Below, piece after piece: positions 62,165 through 64,000 of a DNA stretch of 64,000 bases (the first letter of the stretch is position 1; every line of letters begins with the position of its first letter). The stretch is taken from contig JAFFSR010000301.1 of NCBI GenBank assembly GCA_017163975.1, positions 3,818,001 through 3,882,000 on the forward strand. The letters run 5' to 3'. The stretch comes from Anastatus disparis. Its lineage: Eukaryota > Arthropoda > Insecta > Hymenoptera > Eupelmidae. Under the pieces are notes generated by a model. The model made no database searches, was not told the origin of the DNA, and worked only from the letters and a program-made list of their open reading frames with translations. The translations under genes and the position numbers were made by a program.

Positions 62165-62425
62165 TCATGAGTATTGATGGTGATTAGAGCGATTGGGGCA
62201 GTGCTTACTCTTTTTCACTCCCAAAGTGCCACAGATATAACATCTTGGCTCTTCAGGGTGACCTCTTTTGTAAGCGGCGCGAGTCGACTCACGTCTTCTG
62301 TCGTCGGGGTGGCCCAAAATAGACACTGCCTGTTGCAGCACCTGTACGGCACCTCGGCGCTCCTCGACATGTAATTCAGCCAACTTCGCTACCCACTTCA
62401 TGGATTTCACCAAGGCTGATTCCAT
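62165..62425 (-). CDS. Small third reading frame downstream of pol
   Basis: 86 codons starting 31 nt after the stop of the pol tail. The first ~45 residues (MESALVKSMKWVAKLAELHV, then EERRGAVQVLQQAVSIL) look helical. The C-terminus has a Cys/His cluster, CYICGTLGVKKSKHC, which does not match the usual CX2CX4HX4C knuckle. No counterpart survives in the first element. It could be an accessory ORF, or the degraded end of a spliced product. No function is assigned. Confidence 0.4.
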   Translation of the reverse strand: MESALVKSMKWVAKLAELHVEERRGAVQVLQQAVSILGHPDDRRRESTRAAYKRGHPEEPRCYICGTLGVKKSKHCPNRSNHHQYS

Positions 62426-62456
62426 GCTGAAAAAGAGAAACGAACATAGGTCATAA

Positions 62457-62895
62457 CTATAATCTCCTCACCTGAGATTGCGCTCGCGTTTTACGAGGAG
62501 AAATAAAACCTATATTCATTTTCGTCATACGCTTTTTCGTTCCTTTCGGCCTGCCACGACTTCGCTTACTCTCAGCATTCTCGCTCGCTTGCTGAGGAAC
62601 TGTAACTCGCTTTAACGCCGCACGTTTCACCACCACAACCGTTTTACGCGGCCTACCACGCTTTCTAGGATTACCTGAGCTACGCAACTCATTTCCACTC
62701 GCAGGTGGAACCTCATTGCTGTGATGGTGACTCTGGCCATTTGCAGATGGCGTTTCGCAACAAATCGCATCGCTATTATCTCGCTCTTCTGGATCCAACG
62801 GTGGATGTTCTTCGTTGTCATCATCTTCTGAATCTTGTCCATCTATATACCTTTTTAGGTCACAGACTGGTATTACTTTTTCAATATAACCGAGT
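62457..62895 (-). CDS. pol C-terminal tail with two AT-hooks (shifted frame)
   Basis: Continues integrase in another frame after a 1-nt shift at about 62885-62905; GYIEKVIPVCDLKRY-type sequence precedes the first in-frame Met at 62798. An acidic segment (EDDDNEEHPPLDPEE) is followed by a linker and two canonical AT-hooks, KRGRPRKT and RSRGRPKGTKK, in a strongly basic C-terminus ending at 62457. AT-hooks bind the minor groove of AT-rich DNA, so the tail may guide integration into AT-rich chromatin; that is inference. The first element keeps the same layout with altered hooks. Confidence 0.75.
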
Positions 62896-64000
62896 GTCTA
62901 TTACATCATAGGTATTTTTATCACAGCAGGCCGTAATTACATACGGCCCTGCATATTTAGGTACCAATTTAGCACTAATACCCTGAATGGCAGATGATAA
63001 AACTTTATTTCTTTTCCAAACCTTATCACCTACTTGATACCAGACATCTCTATGACGAGAATTATAATATTTTGCCTGTCTGTTCTGTGCACCTTCAGCC
63101 TGAACCTTAGCCTTATCCTGTAAGGCAGGCAAATTTTCCAAATACTTTGCCCATTGACGTACTGTCTCCTGATTTTCTTCATTACAAGCAGCTCTCTCCT
63201 CTTCTCTTTGAAGAGAAGCAGGTGGCACCAACTGCTTTCCAAAATTCAACATTGCTGGAGTAATACCAGTTGAACTTTGCTCAGCTGTATTATATGCAAA
63301 AGCAAACTCTGACAAGTGTTCATCCCAAGTTCTATGGTTACTTTCAACATAGGACCGTATCATGGTCTTAATGGTTCTATTGACTTGCTCCACTGGATTA
63401 GCTTGTGGATGATATGGAAGTATTGTCGTATGCAATACTCCAATGCTTTTTAAATATGGATCTATTACCCCATTCACAAACTCAGTACCGTTATCAGATA
63501 AAAACACTTCAGGAGCACCAAAATGATATATTATTTTCTCCTTGAAGTGTTTAAAAATGTTTATACCATTAGCTTTTCTTAATGGTACACACTCTACCCA
63601 TCTAGTGAATAAATCTTGCATTACTGAGACATATTCATGCCCTTTTGTACTTTTAGGTAGTGGTCCAACTATATCACCAGCTACCACTTTCCATGGCCGT
63701 CTTATAACGCGTTGCCCCATCAAACCGGCAGGTAATTGCTGCTCAACTTTGCATTGTTGACACACTAAGCACTTACGTACGTATTCCATTACATCCTTGT
63801 ATATGGAATGCCAAAAATATCTTTCAATCACTCTTTTATAGGTTTTTTCTCTACCTAAGTGACCTGCAGTAGATTCATCATGACATTCCATGAGCACTCT
63901 TTTCCTCTGTTCCAGGGGAACGACGAGTTTCCAAGCCTCGTTATCCTGACCCATAATATCATCGATCTCTTCATTAGGACAATACTTGAAGAGACAACTA
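62881..64000 (-). CDS. Ty3/gypsy integrase (pol, partial)
   Basis: Open from the window edge; the Met at 63954 is internal, with in-frame coding upstream. Counting from that Met: zinc-binding HHCC at His25, His32, Cys62, Cys65; catalytic core Asp94 (GDIVGPLP), Asp154 (LSDNGTEF), Glu189 (NPVEQVNRT); GPY module around residue 337 (YAGPYVI). All key residues are present, so the enzyme could be functional apart from the end: a 1-nt shift near 62885-62905 gives a premature stop after DTRLY, moving the AT-hook tail out of frame. Integrase inserts the reverse-transcribed element into the genome. RT and RNase H should lie to the right of the window. Confidence 0.92.
   Translation of the reverse strand, partial: SCLFKYCPNEEIDDIMGQDNEAWKLVVPLEQRKRVLMECHDESTAGHLGREKTYKRVIERYFWHSIYKDVMEYVRKCLVCQQCKVEQQLPAGLMGQRVIRRPWKVVAGDIVGPLPKSTKGHEYVSVMQDLFTRWVECVPLRKANGINIFKHFKEKIIYHFGAPEVFLSDNGTEFVNGVIDPYLKSIGVLHTTILPYHPQANPVEQVNRTIKTMIRSYVESNHRTWDEHLSEFAFAYNTAEQSSTGITPAMLNFGKQLVPPASLQREEERAACNEENQETVRQWAKYLENLPALQDKAKVQAEGAQNRQAKYYNSRHRDVWYQVGDKVWKRNKVLSSAIQGISAKLVPKYAGPYVITACCDKNTYDVIDTRLY

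Larger units (their letters stand above)
60757..64000 (-). mobile_element. Second Ty3/gypsy-type element, 3' part
   Basis: Minus-strand order: integrase, basic AT-hook tail, small extra frame, polypurine tract, 3' LTR. The GPY region and Pro/Gly-rich basic tail match the remnant at 4.8-5.4 kb, so the two belong to related families, though their LTRs are largely different. The 5' part lies right of the window. Confidence 0.9.

Noticed and set aside
62427..62471. Intron-like segment on the minus strand (CAG|GTGAGG … TTTTTCAG)
   Set aside because: Only 45 nt, short for an insect intron, and splicing joins the pol tail to a frame that stops within about 17 codons, not to the third ORF.

Overview
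The window looks like a repeat-dense, strongly AT-rich stretch of an insect nuclear genome. The evidence is Ty3/gypsy-type LTR elements with an insect-type tRNA-Lys(CUU) primer site, very many foldback (MITE-like) DNA elements with TA, TTAA or TWA target duplications, and microsatellites. A hymenopteran such as an ant would fit, but that is inference. I found no credible host gene, tRNA, rRNA or CRISPR array. Nearly all coding capacity belongs to transposable elements.

Left end (1-6807): a very young but defective Ty3/gypsy-type LTR retrotransposon. The two LTRs differ, where both are visible, only by two AG units. Gag is split by a dinucleotide slippage. Pol has lost reverse transcriptase, RNase H and most of integrase, and an in-frame deletion joins the protease to the integrase C-terminus. 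The gag/pol overlap keeps what reads as a complete -1 frameshift signal: a GGGAAAA slippery site in the right phase, a 6-nt spacer and an H-type pseudoknot.

Middle (6808-60756): layers of nested non-autonomous elements. Recurrent groups are: (a) TTAA-flanked foldbacks, comprising a ~400-bp family with six copies and several hairpin families that share only their terminal ~35 bp; (b) foldbacks ending CTAGGAGAG or CAAGGAGAG with 3-bp TTA/TAA/TGA duplications; (c) TA-flanked elements starting CACTG; (d) two copies of a Helentron/HINE-like element carrying a CA/GT tract. A 5.7-kb composite at 18786-24539 encloses a decayed protein gene I do not recognise. A foldback at 37590-38213 encloses a decayed THAP-domain gene. 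Five otherwise different low-complexity elements each carry one copy of a conserved TATA-box module, the most unusual signal here.

Right end (60757-64000): the 3' part of a second, related Ty3/gypsy element on the minus strand, with its 3' LTR, an integrase with intact HHCC and DDE residues and GPY module, a pol tail with two AT-hooks, and a small extra reading frame. It runs off the window edge.

Functionally, the two LTR elements are the only parts with near-intact retroelement coding. The rest is passive DNA that depends on transposases encoded elsewhere. Paired arms and paralogous copies inside the window supply natural empty sites that fix many insertion boundaries.
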